Shown: positions 33,452 through 42,286, counted from the stretch's first letter. The stretch is DNA of 64,000 bases from Phycisphaerae bacterium (GCA_024102815.1 JAGFJJ010000032.1:19216-83215); one strand, 5' to 3'. Notes: generated by a model from the letters alone, not told the origin. Made by a program: numbers and translations.

Positions 33452-33953
33452 CGCATGATGTCCCGGTGCGCAGCTCCGCGTAGAGCTGGGCGTGCCATCG
33501 GTCGGCGTCTTCGCGACGCATGTCCAGAACCTGAAGTATGGTGCTGCCCGGCGGAATGACTTCCTTCGGACAAGCATCCGAAACGCCGTCAATGCCCCGC
33601 TCGGTGTACGTGTAGGGGAACAGGCGACAGACAATCGGCCTGATTTCCAAGGACAATACGCATCCCTCCGGGCCGAGGAATCCGCAATCGCCGGAAGAAT
33701 GGCGCTTGAGCACGGGACGCGTTCCATCGGGCCGGAATGCCCATTTCAACCAGTTGGGGTCGTCGTCCTGATCGAGATAGGCCGGATTGTCCGGAGCCTT
33801 GTGCTCCCAGAAATCCTCCCGGCCGGTCTGCTCGGCGATTCGCTGCCTATCGCCGACGGTGACAAGGACTTCGCACTCCTGGCAACACGTCTTTCCCATC
33901 CGGGCGTGCAAGGCACAGCCCCAGAGCTGCGAACCGCCGCTTTCGTTAGCCAC
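33420..33953 (-). CDS. YkgJ-type cysteine-cluster protein
   Basis: The product (177 residues from GTG 33953) has the YkgJ (zinc- or iron-chelating) pattern: CCQECEVLVTVGDRQRIAEQTG near the N-terminus, then CGFLGPEGCVLSLEIRPIVCRLFPY, giving the CxxC...C...C cysteines that bind a metal or cluster. Function in the family is poorly known. GTG 33953 overlaps the kamA end by 8 nt and has AGGTG upstream; an ATG at 33899 (MGKTCC) is the alternative and would leave a 46-nt gap. The stop overlaps the next ligase gene by 32 nt. A role in metal supply or maturation for the radical-SAM enzyme is speculative. Confidence 0.85.
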   Translation of the reverse strand: MANESGGSQLWGCALHARMGKTCCQECEVLVTVGDRQRIAEQTGREDFWEHKAPDNPAYLDQDDDPNWLKWAFRPDGTRPVLKRHSSGDCGFLGPEGCVLSLEIRPIVCRLFPYTYTERGIDGVSDACPKEVIPPGSTILQVLDMRREDADRWHAQLYAELRTGTSCDENRAYLRSA

Positions 33954-35256
33954 GGGACACCTGCGTTTCCGGATCGTAATACCTGAACGTCTTCCCCTCG
34001 TAATTCCGCAACACGACAAACTCCCCATCGCGCCCGGCCAGTGTCTCAGGATAAATGGGAATCTTTCCGCCGCCGCCGGGAGCGTCCACGACAAACGTCG
34101 GGACGGCATACCCGGTTACGTAGCCGCGCAGTCCGGAGACGATCTCGAGTCCCTTCTCGATCGGCGTCCGCAGGTGGGCGGAGCCGGCAATGGGGTCGCA
34201 CTGGTAGATGTAGTATGGGCGGACGCGAATGCGAAGCAGTCCGAGGACGAGCCGCTTCATGGTGTCCACATCGTCGTTTACACCACGGGTCAGAACGATC
34301 TGCGCCCCAAGGGGAATTCCGGCGTCCGCCAGCCTCCCGCAGGCCCGGGCCACTTCGGGCGTGATTTCGCTGGGGTGCATGAAGTGGATACTCAGCCAGA
34401 ACGGGTGGTAACGCCGAAGCATGTTACACAGTGCCGGCGTTATCCGCTGCGGCAACACCACAGGGATCTTGGATCCGATGCGCAAGAATTCGACGTGCTG
34501 AATATCGTGCAATCGCGACAGAATCCACTCGATGCGGTCGTCGCTCATCGTCAGCGGATCGCCGCCGGAAAGGAGCACATCGCGGATCTGGGGATGGCTC
34601 CTGATGTACTCGATACCCTCTTCGTACTGGCGCGCGTTGAAATGGTACTCACCGGTCTGCCCGACCAACCGCGCCCTTGTGCAATAACGACAATAGGTCG
34701 CGCAGAAGTTCGTTACCAGAAAGAGCACGCGATCCGGATAGCGGTGAACCAGCCCCGGAACGGGCATGTAGGCGTCTTCTGCGAGCGGATCGTCGGCTTC
34801 CCCCGGCCCAGTGATGAACTCACCCGGTAGCGGAATCATCGTCCTGCGAAGAGGGTCGTCGGCATCGCTCCGATCGATCAGCGCCGCGTAGTATGGCGTG
34901 ATCCCAACCGGCAAGCGACCGCCAAGCGCTTCAACTGCCGAATGTTCATCCGTTGAGAGCGAGAAGATGCGCTCCAATCCGTCGAGTTCGCGGATGCGTT
35001 TGCGCAACTGCCAGCGCCAGTCACTCCACTCCTCGATCGTTGCTTCGGGATAGAAGTTCCGGCGGAACTCGTCGATGATCGGACTTGGCTGCTCGGCGCC
35101 TGGCGCACGAGCACGCTGACCCGTCGATCGTCGCCTGCGCGCGTTCCCGTTCCTCGGCGGGAGTATCGGAGGCGTGTTATCCAGCACAGTAAGGGACGCT
35201 ACGATGGGGCGGTAACCGCCAGGCTCCGGTTCGGAGCCGCAGGAGTGCTCGTCCAT
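33946..35256 (-). CDS. kamA: Lysine 2,3-aminomutase (radical SAM, KamA family)
   Basis: KamA converts L-lysine to L-beta-lysine with SAM, a 4Fe-4S cluster and PLP. The product (436 residues from ATG 35256) has HRYPDRVLFLVTNFC followed by the radical SAM motif CxxxCxxC at residues 185, 189 and 192, the SGGDPL SAM-binding turn, and VVDAPGGGGKIP with the PLP lysine. The two aspartates that bind lysine in clostridial LAM have counterparts in YQCDPIAGSAH and VDAPGG, which supports lysine as substrate rather than EpmB-type protein lysine. An upstream in-frame ATG at 35349 would sit about 2 nt from the predicted transcript start. First gene of a six-gene overlapping cluster. Confidence 0.92.
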   Translation of the reverse strand: MDEHSCGSEPEPGGYRPIVASLTVLDNTPPILPPRNGNARRRRSTGQRARAPGAEQPSPIIDEFRRNFYPEATIEEWSDWRWQLRKRIRELDGLERIFSLSTDEHSAVEALGGRLPVGITPYYAALIDRSDADDPLRRTMIPLPGEFITGPGEADDPLAEDAYMPVPGLVHRYPDRVLFLVTNFCATYCRYCTRARLVGQTGEYHFNARQYEEGIEYIRSHPQIRDVLLSGGDPLTMSDDRIEWILSRLHDIQHVEFLRIGSKIPVVLPQRITPALCNMLRRYHPFWLSIHFMHPSEITPEVARACGRLADAGIPLGAQIVLTRGVNDDVDTMKRLVLGLLRIRVRPYYIYQCDPIAGSAHLRTPIEKGLEIVSGLRGYVTGYAVPTFVVDAPGGGGKIPIYPETLAGRDGEFVVLRNYEGKTFRYYDPETQVSRG

Positions 35257-35357
35257 TTTCTCTTGGACAACCTCAGGTGAACGCCGCCGCTTCGTCCCCG
35301 ACCGAGTTACACACGGGCGATACTGTGACTCATCGCGCGGGACCACCATTGCGCGGG

Positions 35358-35386
35358 GATTAAACCGTACGGACAGAAAAAGTCAA
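35358..35386 (-). promoter_or_regulatory. Promoter for the kamA cluster
   Basis: On the minus strand TTGACT (35386-35381) and TTAATC (35363-35358) are separated by 17 nt within an unusually AT-rich stretch (35358-35420). Transcription would start near 35351. No other promoter-like sequence is seen before the end of the cluster, whose genes all overlap. Confidence 0.6.
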
Positions 35387-35669
35387 CGATTTTCTGAGGA
35401 TAATTATTGCGTTTTTTTCCACGCCCGGAGCCCGCCGATTCCCTGACTCCAACGGACACTGAGTCGGCAGGGGATCGCCGAGACTTCGAACCAGAATTCC
35501 ACAGCAAACGGGATCTTTCTGGTACCCCTGCTCAGCCGACCGCCGCCCGGCTTGTCCGGCTCCCGCCTCGCCGAAGCCTCGGCTCGGTTCATCCCGGACG
35601 GCGGATCTATCCATATTGCAATGGACATCCCCCGCCGGTAGCGTCGTACGGAAATATCAGAGCAGAACC

Positions 35670-36854
35670 ATGAGGATTGCCTATTTCGATTGCTTCAGCG
35701 GGGCCGGCGGCGACATGATCGCGGCGGCCCTGATTGACGCCGGTGCCGACCCTGACGCCCTCCGAGGTCAGCTCGATTCGCTCGGACTCGCCGGTTACCA
35801 ACTGGAGATCGGCAAGGTTTCGAAGCAGGGGTTCGCCGGCACCCGCTTCCGCGTCGAGCTCGATGCTTCCGCCCCCCGTCCGCACCGGCACCTCAAGCAT
35901 GTCGTGGAAATCATTGAGCGGTCCTCGCTATCGGAACGGGCCCAAGCCACGAGCATCGCCGTCTTCCGACGCCTCGCCGAGGCCGAATCCAAGGTGCATG
36001 GTTGTGCCATGGAGCAAGTCCATTTTCACGAAGTCGGTGCCGTCGACGCCATTTTGGATGTGACTTCAGCGGCGATCTGCCTGGAGCTCCTGGGCATCAA
36101 ACGGGTGGACTGTTCGCCCCTGCCGGTCGGATCGGGAACCATAACCTGCGAGCACGGCGTGATGCCCGTTCCCGCTCCGGCGACGGCCGAGCTCCTCCAC
36201 GGGGTTCCCATCGCGGCCTCTGAGGAAACAGGCGAACTGACCACCCCCACCGCCGCCGCGATTCTGACAACGCTGGCCGAGGGTTACGGTCCGGTGCCTG
36301 CCATGCGGCTTCAGTCCACGGGGTATGGAGCCGGGACGCGGGAGGGTCGGCACCGCCCCAATCTCCTGCGGGTGTTGATCGGAGAATCGTCCGCCTCCGG
36401 GGAATCCGACCTTGTCAGCATCCTGGAGACCAATCTGGACGACGCCACGCCGCAGACGGTCGCTTTCGCCACGGAACGGCTGCTCGCCACGGGTGCACTG
36501 GATGTCTACACCGTGCCGATAGGGATGAAGAAGGGACGCGCGGGCGTTCTTCTGACCGTGCTCTGCGACGTGCAACGCACGGCCGAGTTCGAGAAAATCA
36601 TATTTGCCGAAACCCCGACGCTGGGTATTCGCAAGTTTCAAGTGCAGCGGGCCAAGCTCCACCGGCGCATCGAAACCGTACAAACGGCGTATGGGCCGAT
36701 TCGCGTGAAGCTCGCGGAGCATGGCGGCACAATCGTCACCGCAAGTCCGGAATACGAGGACTGCCGTGAAGCCGCCCTGCGGGAGGGAATTCCGCTGCGG
36801 GTCATTCTTGAGACCGCCCGGCTCGCGTGGCAAAGCAGGCCGGGGCGCGGCTAA
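35670..36854 (+). CDS. larC: LarC, nickel insertion protein for the lactate racemase cofactor
   Basis: LarC is a CTP-dependent cyclometallase that inserts nickel into the pincer nucleotide cofactor of LarA-type enzymes. The 394-residue product begins MRIAYFDCFSGAGGDM, the LarC (former DUF111) hallmark, then VHFHEVGAVDAILDV, GSGTITCEHGVMPVPAPAT, and ETNLDDATPQ in the C-terminal half, GMKKGRAG near the end. The protein is encoded as one open frame, without the programmed frameshift known in lactobacilli. ATG 35670 is used because homology starts there. LarA, LarB and LarE genes are not in this window, so the client enzyme is unknown. Confidence 0.93.
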   Translation: MRIAYFDCFSGAGGDMIAAALIDAGADPDALRGQLDSLGLAGYQLEIGKVSKQGFAGTRFRVELDASAPRPHRHLKHVVEIIERSSLSERAQATSIAVFRRLAEAESKVHGCAMEQVHFHEVGAVDAILDVTSAAICLELLGIKRVDCSPLPVGSGTITCEHGVMPVPAPATAELLHGVPIAASEETGELTTPTAAAILTTLAEGYGPVPAMRLQSTGYGAGTREGRHRPNLLRVLIGESSASGESDLVSILETNLDDATPQTVAFATERLLATGALDVYTVPIGMKKGRAGVLLTVLCDVQRTAEFEKIIFAETPTLGIRKFQVQRAKLHRRIETVQTAYGPIRVKLAEHGGTIVTASPEYEDCREAALREGIPLRVILETARLAWQSRPGRG

Positions 36855-36896
36855 ACCCGGCGGTCGATCGAACTCATCCGACAGGGACGTCATGCC

Positions 36897-37502
36897 ATGA
36901 GCTTACTGGAAAGCGCCGCCGCCCGAACCCATATTGAGCAGTCCGTGCACGTGGTTGCCGCCTGGATCAGCCCCGGTCAGTTGGGCCTGCTGGGCGTACT
37001 GATCGTCGCCCTGACGATTCTCATGATGATTACTCGACGGCGGATTCAGACCCACACCGGACTTCCCGGCCCCAACGCGCGAGAGCTGTATCAATCTCGA
37101 AACGCCCATGCGGATGCTTCACGTCGGGAAGTGGAGGAAGCCATTCTGGAGCTTGACCGCGTCGCCCGGCAGGTTCATGGCCAGCTTGACACGCGATTCG
37201 CGAGGCTCGAGGCGCTGATTCGCGCGGCCGACGAGCGCATCCAGAAGCTCGATCGAGCGATGAACGCGGACGGCCATGCCCCGGCGCTCGACGTGGTCGT
37301 CGATGGTCCAGAGGGTGATCCCAACCATGCAGCGCCGTCCGCAAACGCAGCGCCGGATTCGCATGCCGAGATTCACCGCCTCGCCGATCAGGGACTCAGC
37401 GCCGCTGAGATTGCCCATCGGGAAGAGCGTCCGGTCGGGGAAATCGAGTTGATCCTCGCCCTGCGCAAAGCCCGCTCGACCGATCCGCTTGGCGTTCGGT
37501 AA
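36897..37502 (+). CDS. Single-span membrane protein with C-terminal helix-turn-helix-like segment
   Basis: The 201-residue product has one membrane helix (about 27-46), a long charged helical region (65-125, EVEEAILELDRVARQVHGQLDTR type, likely coiled coil), a Pro/Ala/Asp linker and a short C-terminal motif HRLADQGLSAAEIAHREERPVGEIELILALRK that looks like a DNA-binding-type helix-turn-helix. Similar small membrane proteins with this tail occur in several phyla without known function. It follows larC by 42 nt. Confidence 0.6.
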   Translation: MSLLESAAARTHIEQSVHVVAAWISPGQLGLLGVLIVALTILMMITRRRIQTHTGLPGPNARELYQSRNAHADASRREVEEAILELDRVARQVHGQLDTRFARLEALIRAADERIQKLDRAMNADGHAPALDVVVDGPEGDPNHAAPSANAAPDSHAEIHRLADQGLSAAEIAHREERPVGEIELILALRKARSTDPLGVR

Positions 37503-37686
37503 GAAGCCCATCTTTTCGCCTGGCTGTGGCCAATTCCGGCATTCGTTCTGAACTGGCGACAATTCAGCACAGTACCACACTTTCCCGGACGCTTGCGCAA
37601 CGTGAAATCTGGTCTTGTCGGGCGTATGATGACCGTAGCCTGCGACGCACGGACGAAAGCGGACAGGGGTTGGGAGCAAGTCGATT

Positions 37687-38502
37687 ATGGGCCTTTGCGT
37701 TACGTTCGTCAGCGGATTGCGACGCTGCGGCAAGAGTACGCTCATCCGCGCCATGATCGACCAGCTCTGGAAGCGGCCGCCGCACTACATCCGGCTGGTC
37801 AAGTCCGGCGGCGACAAGACCCGGCCTCCCCCGTCCGCCAAGCCCAATGGCGACTGTGGCGTGGCGACCGCCCGGTGGCTGGAATACGACGATGAACGCA
37901 TCTTTGAGCTCCTGGGCGAAACGCTGACCGCACTTCACAAGCAGGACCGCTACGGTTCCGTCGTGGTCGAGGCCGACGCGGAGCCCATCCTCCGCTGGGC
38001 CTACCCCTACGACCACCGGGTGTTTGTCATGCCGGTTCCGGAGTCGCTGGGTGACATTTTTCGCGATCCCCAGCGGGCGGCCGTCGAGCTCCAACGTGTT
38101 CTGGATGACACGCAGGCCTTTGCCTCGGAGATTTTCGGACTCTTCAGCGACGAGTTGATGGACGACGGCGACACGCACGAAGAGCGGAGCGCACTCTCGA
38201 AAACACAGCTACGGGGCTTCCTCCACTCGCCGCTCGGGGACGAATTGGCTACGCGAATCCAGCTCAGTCCGCCCTACCACGGGCTGGTCGAAAGCGACCT
38301 CATCATCATCAACGACAAAGTGGGCGCGCCAACCCAGGATACACCGACCTGCATCCGCCGCATCGAGCGTTTGCTGGACCGCATTCGCCTCGCTTCGGGT
38401 CGCGCAAACCAGTTGTTTCATTGCGACCCCCTCGATTTCTCTTCATCGACCGGCAAGCGACTCCTCAAGGCACTCAAGCCCATGTGCTTGGGCGGCAAGT
38501 GA
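37687..38502 (+). CDS. P-loop NTPase-like protein of unknown function
   Basis: The 271-residue product has a Walker A motif at the N-terminus (SGLRRCGKSTLIRAM, residues 9-23). A possible Walker B (YGSVVVEAD) follows near residue 95, and LIIINDKVG later resembles an NKxD-like guanine motif, although the spacing is not that of a standard GTPase. The general shape recalls MobB/CobW-like small nucleotide kinases, but no family can be named. It has a TTTGATTATGGG-type context without a strong ribosome binding site. Neighbours give no hint. Confidence 0.6.
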   Translation: MGLCVTFVSGLRRCGKSTLIRAMIDQLWKRPPHYIRLVKSGGDKTRPPPSAKPNGDCGVATARWLEYDDERIFELLGETLTALHKQDRYGSVVVEADAEPILRWAYPYDHRVFVMPVPESLGDIFRDPQRAAVELQRVLDDTQAFASEIFGLFSDELMDDGDTHEERSALSKTQLRGFLHSPLGDELATRIQLSPPYHGLVESDLIIINDKVGAPTQDTPTCIRRIERLLDRIRLASGRANQLFHCDPLDFSSSTGKRLLKALKPMCLGGK

Positions 38503-38679
38503 GACGCATCCGATCACAGGATATCACAACCAGGAACGCGCGGCCTGTGCGCAAGCCTTGTCACGCAGAGAACGTGGGCATAGTCTGGCCTCGCTTTCAC
38601 ATCGTTTCCGCACGCGAGGACTCAATGTGATCGCATGTCGGGCGGATTCGGAAAGTGATGCAGAACAGGACTTGACCGC

Positions 38680-39648
38680 ATGGCCGTGGTCGTCGGCATC
38701 GATGAAGCGGGTTACGGCCCGATGCTCGGACCGCTGGTGGTGAGCGGCACCGCGTTCCGTGTTCCCGATGACCAGGCCCGGGAATGCCTGTGGACGCGGT
38801 TGCGTCGAACCTGCTCCCGGAAACCGACGCCGCGCGGCCGCAAGCTCGCCATCGCGGACAGCAAAATCCTGTACAAACCTGGCTTGGGACCGAACGGATT
38901 GTCCCTGCTTGAACGCGCCTTCCTGGTCATGCTGGCAACAACGGGTGTCCGGCCGCGATTCTTCAGCGAGCTGCTCGAATACCTCGCCCCGCACGCCCTG
39001 AAGGCGGCAGGATCCCAGCCCTGGTATGCCGAAACGGGGTTCGCGCTGCCCCTCGCCCCGGACACGGGAGACGTCGGAACACGTGCCAACGCCGTCCTCC
39101 GCGACTGCCGGGAGGGCGGAATCGTGCCCGTCGCCCTGGTCAGTGAGACGCTCCTGGAGGACGAATTCAATCGGAGGCTCCGGGCCACGCGGAACAAGGC
39201 CGTCGTCTTGCTGGGTCAAGTGCTCCGGGTCGTCGAGCGGATCCGGCTGCTGGTTCCCGGCGAATCGCTTCTCGTACACGTGGATCGTCTTGGAGGTCGC
39301 GTGCATTATCGGGAGTGGATCGGGCTTTCCTGGCCTGGAAATCTCTCCGTCCTCGAGGAGGCTCCGGAATCGAGCCGCTATTCCGTCACGTGCGACGGCT
39401 TGTCCATGGAGATTGATTTCACCGTCGGGGGAGAGAATAAGCACCTTCCGATCGCGCTTGCCAGCATTGCGAGCAAGTACGTCCGGGAACTCTACATGTA
39501 CGCGTTCAATACATACTGGTCATCGAAGAAGGAATCGTTGCGGCCGACGGCCGGCTACTTCAACGATGCACTTCGGTGGATCGCGGATGCGGCCGAACTG
39601 CTGGAGCGAGCCGGCGTGGATCGCGCCTCGCTTGTACGGGAAAGATGA
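38680..39648 (+). CDS. RNase HII-like protein with a large internal insertion
   Basis: The 322-residue product opens with VVVGIDEAGYGPMLGPLVV, the RNase HII DEAGRGxxxGPxV motif with Arg replaced by Tyr, followed by IADSK (second Asp, KxLxDSK type), HVDRLGGRVHY (third Asp) and LPIALASIASKYVRELYM (the ASIxAKxxR motif). RNase HII removes RNA from RNA-DNA hybrids, including single ribonucleotides. Classical RNase HII is about 200 residues; here about 100 extra residues lie between the second and third acidic motifs. Loss of the GRG arginine and tyrosine context suggests altered substrate use. It might be the only RNase H2 of this organism or a specialised paralog. Confidence 0.72.
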   Translation: MAVVVGIDEAGYGPMLGPLVVSGTAFRVPDDQARECLWTRLRRTCSRKPTPRGRKLAIADSKILYKPGLGPNGLSLLERAFLVMLATTGVRPRFFSELLEYLAPHALKAAGSQPWYAETGFALPLAPDTGDVGTRANAVLRDCREGGIVPVALVSETLLEDEFNRRLRATRNKAVVLLGQVLRVVERIRLLVPGESLLVHVDRLGGRVHYREWIGLSWPGNLSVLEEAPESSRYSVTCDGLSMEIDFTVGGENKHLPIALASIASKYVRELYMYAFNTYWSSKKESLRPTAGYFNDALRWIADAAELLERAGVDRASLVRER

Positions 39649-39707
39649 GAAACCGCTTTTGGGGAGTGGAATGGTGAAATCCTTCTCCGGAACTCGCTCA
39701 AAGTTCG

Positions 39708-39736
39708 TTGACAGAGCTGCGTCGCCGCGTTAAGGT
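39708..39736 (+). promoter_or_regulatory. Promoter for the STAS gene
   Basis: TTGACA (39708-39713), a 17-nt spacer and TAAGGT (39731-39736) lie 27 nt before the GTG at 39763, which has GGGGAG as ribosome binding site in between. Consistent sigma70-type promoter. Confidence 0.65.
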
Positions 39737-39762
39737 CACATCGTCCGAAGGGGAGTCACCTT

Positions 39763-40101
39763 GTGTCCATCGAGCGCTGGTCCGACAACATCCTGGTCGT
39801 AGACCTTCAAGACGACCCGGCCTTTACTGACGATCTTAACGCGCTGATCGATCAGGGTGAGGCCGATGGACAAACCGCGGTCATTCTGGACTTCAAGGGT
39901 GTCAACTACGTCAATTCTTCCAACATCGCAAAGCTGCTCAAGCTACGCAAGAAGCTGCTGACGGAGAAGCGCCGTCTGGTTCTCTGCGAGATCAATACGA
40001 ACGTCTGGGGCCTGTTCCTGGTCACCGGGCTGGACAAGGTCTTCGAGTTCACCGACAACGTCGCGATCGCGCTCGCCGGCGTGCAGATGGCCTCTCAATA
40101 A
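39763..40101 (+). CDS. STAS-domain protein (anti-sigma factor antagonist type)
   Basis: The 112-residue product is a single STAS domain: a first strand ILVVDLQD, a strand AVILDFKGVNYVNSSNIAKLLKLRKKL with the serine pair where SpoIIAA-type proteins are phosphorylated, then LVLCEINTNVWGLFLVTGLDKVFEF and a final helix. Such proteins act as partner-switch antagonists of anti-sigma kinases or as parts of other switches. GTG 39763 with GGGGAG upstream. No anti-sigma kinase or phosphatase gene is near, so its partner is elsewhere. Confidence 0.9.
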   Translation: MSIERWSDNILVVDLQDDPAFTDDLNALIDQGEADGQTAVILDFKGVNYVNSSNIAKLLKLRKKLLTEKRRLVLCEINTNVWGLFLVTGLDKVFEFTDNVAIALAGVQMASQ

Positions 40102-40125
40102 CCTGTCGGGAAAGGGCCTTGCGGC

Positions 40126-40674
40126 ATGGAGCGAGCGGCATTCTTCGCCTGGATCGTGACGGCCGTTCTGCTGGGCGGCTGCCGTGCCACGGGTCCTCGA
40201 GCAACCGAGTACAGTTTGAGTCCGGAGATCTCCGTGCCTCGCGAGCTGGCGCTTGCTGCGGTCGAATCAGCGTTGATCGAGCAGGGACTGAAGATCGAGT
40301 CGCGCGATTGGGCTGCGGGCCTGATTCAGACCGCGCCGGTTCCGATTCCGAATCGCAATGTGGATTTCATCACCTCGGCGCGACTAAGCACGCCGCGCCC
40401 GCAGCGCATGATTGTCGACGTTCGGGTGGTCGAAGCGGACGGCGCCAACCAAGTCTATTGCCGGGCGCGCGTGCAGCAGCAGGTGTCCCAGGCATACCGC
40501 ATGGCAACTGAGGATTGGCGGGGAGATGATCGGCCGGGAGTTACGCCAATCGAAGCGGAGGCCGGTTCCACCGCCGAACAGAACGTCGTCTGGGAATTCG
40601 CCCGGCGTGACCGTCGGATGGAGCGCATGATCGTCGACGCCGTCACCAGCCGTCTCGCTGCCGATGGTGGCTAG
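40126..40674 (+). CDS. Lipoprotein of unknown function
   Basis: The 182-residue product has a lipoprotein signal peptide with lipobox LLGGC (Cys19). The mature part has alternating strands (LALAAVESALIEQGLKIESRDWAAGLIQTAP) and the strand RPQRMIVDVRVVEADG, similar in style to small periplasmic beta-sandwich lipoproteins, but no family is recognised. It starts 24 nt after the STAS gene and may share its promoter. Confidence 0.7.
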   Translation: MERAAFFAWIVTAVLLGGCRATGPRATEYSLSPEISVPRELALAAVESALIEQGLKIESRDWAAGLIQTAPVPIPNRNVDFITSARLSTPRPQRMIVDVRVVEADGANQVYCRARVQQQVSQAYRMATEDWRGDDRPGVTPIEAEAGSTAEQNVVWEFARRDRRMERMIVDAVTSRLAADGG

Positions 40675-40699
40675 CGCCCGCGGCCGGACTCCGCGGGCG
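40675..40699. terminator. Bidirectional hairpin between convergent lipoprotein genes
   Basis: CGCCCGCGG and CCGCGGGCG form a perfect 9-bp stem with a 7-nt loop directly after the stop of the plus-strand lipoprotein and 5 nt after the stop of the minus-strand one. No T tract follows on either strand, so it may work with Rho or simply stabilise 3' ends. Confidence 0.55.
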
Positions 40700-40704
40700 A
40701 AGCA

Positions 40705-40884
40705 TCACGGTATCAGATTGAAGCTGCTGAATACGAAGTTTTGCACCACGGTGCCGATGATCGAATTGGCCAGCCCGGCAACGATCTGCTGCTGGTCGAT
40801 GCTGCAACTGCCCGCCTGAAGCAGCACAGCCGCGCTTGCTACAGAAACGAAACGGCGCGTCCACCTCTTCCATTGACGTTTCAT
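40705..40884 (-). CDS. Very short lipoprotein (59 residues), paralog-like to the one at 50053
   Basis: From ATG 40884 (GGGAG 8 nt upstream) the product reads MKRQWKRWTRR, a hydrophobic stretch, and lipobox LLQAGSC at about residues 22-28 followed by a 31-residue mature part containing IVAGLANSIIGTVVQN and ending FNLIP. It has the same design as the gene at 50053: basic N-terminus, lipobox, about 30-45 mature residues with a hydrophobic helix and Asn/Phe-rich end. No known family can be named. Confidence 0.55.
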   Translation of the reverse strand: MKRQWKRWTRRFVSVASAAVLLQAGSCSIDQQQIVAGLANSIIGTVVQNFVFSSFNLIP

Positions 40885-40925
40885 CTCGGTCACTCCCATC
40901 GCGACGCTCAATACATACGTCGGTA

Positions 40926-42233
40926 TCAGCCACGATCCTGCGTGGAGGCGTCGTCATTATCCAGCAGAACAAGTTCGCGAACAACATAGACGGGAACGGG
41001 ATCGACCGTACCGGTTTGGAGACGGCTGGAGGTGGACCGTACCCCGACACGATGCCCAAGGTACTTGTCCAGATCGATGGTCATGTCCGGCGGAATCTCG
41101 ACGTACGCGATGGTTCTCGGCCTGTCGCCATCGACATCGACGAGCCGTAAGCGCTTCGGCGTCGCCGAGTTGGCAAAAACCGCACTTTCCCGCAGCACAC
41201 CCTCGGCATCCAGACCGGCCGGCGTCGGCGTAGTCAGAGCGCTCATCGTGCTCCGTTGCTGAATGTACCGGAGGCGGAGTTCCTCGCTTTGCTCATCGAT
41301 CTTTCGCATCTGGGCGATGGCGGCGTCCAGCGAAGCCATTTCCTCAAGCTGTTGCAACCTCGCTTCTGCGTATCGCTGTGCAAGCTCGTCGTCGTTCTGG
41401 TCTGCAACCGCGCGCAACTCTTTGCTGATTGTTCCGAAATCCCGCGCGTCCGCGTCCTTTTCCATCTCCCGCTGGATCGTCCGCTCAATCTCGACGAGTT
41501 GCAATCGCTCCGGCGTGCTCGGCAACCCCTTCAGAGCTGAATCCGTCCCGGTAATGATCACCGGAGTTGCACGACGCGAGGGCGATATCCTCTGAGTTCG
41601 CTGAGTCGGTGCCGATGCGGTCGACGTCGGCGGGTTGGATGGAGCGCTAGATGGCGCGTTGGAATCGACCGAAGTCGGTTGCGAGCCGGCGGGTGGGGCA
41701 TGGCCGGCAAGATTCACCAAGCTCGAAGAAATCCAGACCGACACGCCGCTCGGCGGACGGATACGGAGGTAGCCGTCGGCACTCTCGCCCAGAATCGTCA
41801 CCTCCGTACCTCGAGATACCTTCATCTGAAGTGTCGAACGGTGCCGCTCGAATGGCGGAAGATCGGACCCGGCCCGGATAAGAACGTTGTTGCCGTTTAC
41901 GACACCATGAACGTTGTCCGGTGTATCAACGTACTCGGCCGAAATCCAACTGAATACGTTCGATGGTGGAACGATTTCGTACCACTCTCCGGTCTGTCCG
42001 ATGACGGTCACGCGGTCGCCGGCGTTCAGTTTTGAAACAGGATAATAGTTCGAGCTAGGACCGCTTCGCACGTAGACATCATTACCGGTGACTTCGCCCG
42101 CCACAGGACTTGTGGGCGCCGGCGGGTTAGTCTGGGCGAAGGCCCCGGCGGAGAACAACACCAGGCCCCAGGCCGCCCCCCAAGTTCCGCCGACAAGATT
42201 CAGACCTCGTCTTTTTGGGGTTCCCAGCGACAT
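40926..42233 (-). CDS. Exported protein with two bacterial SH3 domains and a coiled coil
   Basis: The 435-residue product has a signal peptide (about 1-34, cleavage after AGAFA), two SH3b domains (about 45-105 and 108-172) each with a GxxVxVRxGPSxxY-like start and WxxI/V core, a Ser/Pro/Thr-rich linker, a charged helical region (about 235-320, MEKDADARDFGTISKELR) and a C-terminal small beta domain (360-420). SH3b domains of exported bacterial proteins usually bind peptidoglycan peptides. The ATG at 42233 has AAGGAG 9 nt upstream. It stands alone next to a tiny lipoprotein gene. Confidence 0.85.
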   Translation of the reverse strand: MSLGTPKRRGLNLVGGTWGAAWGLVLFSAGAFAQTNPPAPTSPVAGEVTGNDVYVRSGPSSNYYPVSKLNAGDRVTVIGQTGEWYEIVPPSNVFSWISAEYVDTPDNVHGVVNGNNVLIRAGSDLPPFERHRSTLQMKVSRGTEVTILGESADGYLRIRPPSGVSVWISSSLVNLAGHAPPAGSQPTSVDSNAPSSAPSNPPTSTASAPTQRTQRISPSRRATPVIITGTDSALKGLPSTPERLQLVEIERTIQREMEKDADARDFGTISKELRAVADQNDDELAQRYAEARLQQLEEMASLDAAIAQMRKIDEQSEELRLRYIQQRSTMSALTTPTPAGLDAEGVLRESAVFANSATPKRLRLVDVDGDRPRTIAYVEIPPDMTIDLDKYLGHRVGVRSTSSRLQTGTVDPVPVYVVRELVLLDNDDASTQDRG

Positions 42234-42286
42234 GACTGCCAACTCCTTCGACCCGATCCTGTGAAATCAGCCTCGCCAAACCGCGC

